NCBI GenBank assembly: GCA_920105625.2
Contig: OV050032.1
Span: 201,967,758 to 202,031,757 of the forward strand
DNA: 64,000 nt
Reading direction: 5' to 3'
Source of the DNA: Clusia tigrina
Taxonomy: Eukaryota; Arthropoda; Insecta; Diptera; Clusiidae
How positions within the stretch are numbered: the first letter of the stretch is position 1; each line of letters starts with the position of its first letter. Below, in pieces: positions 60,961 through 64,000 of the stretch. The translations under genes and the position numbers were made by a program. The notes below the pieces were generated by a model, which saw only the letters and a program-made list of their open reading frames with translations, was not told the origin of the DNA and did no database searches.

Positions 60961-61805
60961 TGAGCTCTGAACAAAATCCAGAAAGGTCTTAAATTAAAAC
61001 AGTTAACAATGTTTCTCATAAATCTTTAAACTTAGAATGATGGAAAAATTATGGGGAAAAATTATAAAGAATGACATTAGAAAGAAATCTGAAAAGAAAT
61101 TGACAGATAATGAGATAAATCGGGGATAAAGGTAAACATGTGTGGCAATACGAAAGGAACTATTGAACTGTGAAGAAAGAAACTGAAAACACCGATAAAA
61201 ATAAAACCAAAAGATAATGAAAGATGAAGTACGATGGAGGCAAAAATGGTGGAATAAAAGATTGCTTTATGGTTCCATATAAAACTCTCCGTGCATATTC
61301 CGAATATATTCGACGAACTGCTGAAATGAAGATGACGTCAAAACAACTAAATGGCTGGAAGAATGAATGTGCTCCACAGGAAATCTTGTGGGCGTTCCAT
61401 CATTTCGGTCGCTTGGGAAGATTAGAGGAAGACATTTCGTGTACCGAGATGGATTGAGATAATGATCTGTAAAGTTGCTGGGTTAATGATTGTTGATTTC
61501 TTCCAAATTATTTTCACACACTCAAATGTGTTGAGGAGAGACCCTGAGAATAGAATCGGATTTAGTTCGAATTTAGTTGTTATCTATGCGGGACGATATC
61601 TTAACTGGCAGTTCCACTAATCTGACAGCTGTGAATACGGTCACAATCGCACACAAACAAAGAATATGTAAACAACAAAAGAGAGAAGGAAAGAAAGAAG
61701 GGAATTCGCCCACCAGAGTGCACGCACCAGTTACGGGTCAGCGTGAGAGTGAAGCGAGTTCATCTTTGGAATTTGGTATCGGTTCTGAATAGGAAACGCA
61801 TTCGT
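60961..61805. other. Single-copy stretch
   Basis: A 77-codon plus frame at 61224-61457 is not low-complexity but matches nothing I recognise. No gene called. Confidence 0.5.
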
Positions 61806-61921
61806 ACGCGTGTGTGTGTTGGTGTTGGTGTAAGTGTGTGGGTGTGAGTTTGTGGGTGAGTGTGTGCCGGACCAACCGACCGACGGTTTCCTGCTTGATG
61901 TGTGTGTGTGTGTGTGTGTGG
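61806..61921. repeat. Interrupted (GT)n
   Basis: GT-rich tract (61806-61865), then a clean (TG)n of about 11 units (61898-61921). Confidence 0.88.
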
Positions 61922-62164
61922 AGATGTGCTGCATGGTCTTTTGAGGACAAAATAAAAATAACAAACAATAAATTAAATGCTGGAACACAGTGGCAGCATG
62001 GCTCGCTCGCTCTATGGCTGGCTGACTGGCTCCACAATTGCCGCCGTGGTGCCCCGTAGTACTGATTGCGACATGGAGTGGCAACAGTGTGGTGTGGCAA
62101 TGCGAGTGGTGTCCGGCTTATCAGCCGGTTGCATGTGGGCATGACATTGGCAGCTAATGTGAGT

Positions 62165-62235
62165 GATGAGAATGAAGCTGAAGCTAGAAATTGAAGCTGA
62201 AATTGAAGCTGAAATAGAAGCTGAAGCTGAAGCGC
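62165..62235. repeat. GAAGCTGAAATT repeat
   Basis: Six to seven units of GAAGCT plus GAAATT or GAAATA, 12 bp period. Confidence 0.88.
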
Positions 62236-62929
62236 ACCAGCAACACGGGAGGAGTGGGAGAGTAGTTTAAATTCCATGTGCGAGTATTTCGGTGTAAGCA
62301 GCACCCAAAAACAACCAAGAAGAGTCAAGTATAAAGTCCAACAGTTGATTTGAAGTGTGTGCCACGCACAGCGCTTGCCACACAAACGCGTCTTCGCCTC
62401 TTACTTCGCTGTTGACACTTCAGTGTTTGGCGTCTGTCTGCACACAAGTGTGGCAATTGCTTGACCGGTGCGCTACGGTGCGGTGTGGAGTGGAGTGGCG
62501 TATAGCGCAGTGGGTGGGTGTGTGAAGCGCGTGGAGTGGGTTTGTGAAGTGCGTGGGGTGAGTGAGAGTGCTACCAGGCGCCTGCGCCCATGCTGAGTGT
62601 GGACACAAGTGACGGTTGCAAGCACACTGCTCAAGACAAGGGACTCCAAGTATCAGTATTGGAAAAAGTTATTTGTATATTTATATTGCTGTGACCTAAT
62701 GAAGTGTTCATTAAAATGTGTAATTATAACGAAGATCAAACTTCATTATCATCAACTTAATTATCATTAAAATAATTCATTGATAACGAAAAAAAACTCT
62801 ATTATCATTAAAAATTTGAATTCTAATGAAAATTTAAGCTCATTATTAATATAAGTAATGATCAAGAAAATTAAATGAGTAATTTCTTATGTAATAAGGA
62901 TACCGATGTCGCCACCTCTGTCTCTCCTT
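62236..62929. other. Single-copy stretch
   Basis: GTGGAGTG-rich near 62480-62560, and an A+T-rich ATTATCATTAAAA patch at 62740-62860. No gene recognised. Confidence 0.5.
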
Positions 62930-63480
62930 CTCTGCTTTTTATCTCTCGCTGCTCTTCCCGGTAACTATCTCTTTGTCTATCTTACTCTCTTTCTCTGCTT
63001 TACTCTTTGTCTGCCCGTCTGTATCATTCTCACTTTCTCTTTCTGTAGCCCACTCTGACTCTGTCTCGCTCACTCTCTAGGTCTATCCCGATCTCTCATC
63101 GCACCCTGCCACGTTCTCTCTCGTACCCCGTCTCATTACTCTGTCTAGTTCTCTCTCTTACTCTGGCTCGATCTCTCTCTATTCATTCGTCTCTCAATCT
63201 CTAACCTTGTCTCTCAATCTCCCACTATGTTTCTCTATGCCCCTCATTTTCTCCCAATCTCTCAGTCTGTCCCTCTCCCTCCCAGTCTCTCACTCTGTCT
63301 CTCTCCCTCCCTATCTCTCACTCAGTCTCTCTGTCTCTCTACCTCACAATCTCTCACTCTGTCTCTCTCCCTCACAATCTCTCACCATGTCCTTCTCTCC
63401 CTCACAATCTCTCACCATGTCCTTCTCTCTCTTACTCCGTCTGTCCCCTCTTTGTCTTTCTATTTATATTTATATTTAAA
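62930..63480. repeat. Pyrimidine-rich TCTCTCACTCTGTCTCTC array
   Basis: Degenerate CTCT text. At 63260-63430 units of about 28-38 bp such as CCCTCACAATCTCTCACCAT recur four to five times. Confidence 0.88.
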
Positions 63481-63499
63481 TTTCCATTTATATTTCTCT

Positions 63500-64000
63500 A
63501 TATTTTAGCTTTATCTTCTCTTTATCTTATCTTTATTTTATCTTTATCTTCTCTTTAAGGTCTCTTTATATTCTCTTTATCATCTCTTTATCATCTCTTT
63601 ATCATCTTTTTATCATCTTTCTATCATCTCCTTATCATCTCTTTATCTATTTATCATCACTTTATATTCTCTTTATCTTCTCTTTATCTTCTCTTTATCT
63701 TCTCTTTATATTCTCTTTATATTCTCTTTATATTCTCTTTATCTTCTCTTTATATTCTCTTTATATTCTCTTTATCTTCTCTTTATCTTCTCTTTATCTT
63801 CTCTTTATCTTCTCTTTATCATCTCTTTATCATCTCTTTATCTTCTCTGTATCATCTCTTTATCATCTCTTTATCATCTCTTTATCATCTCTTTATCATC
63901 TCTTTATCATCTCTTTATCATCTCCTTATCTCTTTATCTATTTATCATCTCCTTATCTCTTTATCTATTTATCATCTCCTTATCTCTTTATCTATTTATC
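63500..64000. repeat. 12-bp array (TCTCTTTATCAT), runs off the window
   Basis: Units TCTCTTTATCAT, TCTCTTTATCTT and TCTCTTTATATT in homogeneous runs (e.g. 63660-63800 and 63840-63925). At the end a larger ~39-bp unit, CTCCTTATCTCTTTATCTAT plus TTATCAT, repeats at least three times to base 64000. Confidence 0.94.

Overview
This is eukaryotic, almost entirely non-coding DNA, most likely intronic sequence from a brachyceran fly (drosophilid- or tephritid-like; the genus cannot be fixed). The pointers are a consensus insect-type spliced exon, an A+T-rich background, many (CA)n, (CAG/CAA)n and (GTT)n tracts, and recurrent ACTCGTAT-like and ATGTATGTA-like words. I see no operons, ribosome-binding sites, rRNA, tRNA or recognisable transposon proteins.

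Only one coding segment can be supported: an 84-bp, phase 0/0 exon on the minus strand at 7127-7210. It encodes 28 residues that match the N-terminal GTPase-binding/FH3 region of FMNL-type formins (Drosophila Frl, formin-like). It has a good branch point, 3' splice site and 5' splice site. The preceding and following coding exons were not found, so on the simplest reading 7211-64000 is upstream intron (transcribed right to left) and 1-7126 is downstream intron of one very large gene. Nested genes or alternative 5' non-coding exons cannot be excluded.

The rest is a patchwork of short single-copy stretches and several dozen tandem repeats, which by my summed intervals cover roughly a third of the window. 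From left to right they are: GTGAACTAAA array (1-930); AGTCATTAGTGA array (1640-2040); CACTTCAAATGAGGTGGTAC minisatellite, here called family A (4857-5420 and 6255-7042); the Frl exon; a ~130-bp satellite-like repeat (10296-11125); A-rich AAACATAA array (11885-13080); ~100-bp degenerate repeats (13250-13660, 15290-16010); family A in inverted orientation (19370-19935); a 1.25-kb polypurine tract (20915-22165); GGTAAT hexamer array (28240-29480); 22-bp array with a higher-order period (31900-32690); GAGA arrays (34755-35205, 43395-44055, 58045-58500); CTACCTAACTCT array (38720-39750); GAAATATTGAAGATT array (40640-41090); AAACTGTTATACAA minisatellite, family B (47780-48815, inverted at 49125-49275 and 57165-57790); CT-rich arrays (51545-52640, 55040-55890, 62930-64000).

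The most interesting architecture is that family A lies in both presumed introns flanking the Frl exon and in opposite orientations, with a 23-nt perfect complement. This arrangement is known to favour back-splicing (circular RNA) or exon looping. No protein system beyond the formin exon is visible.
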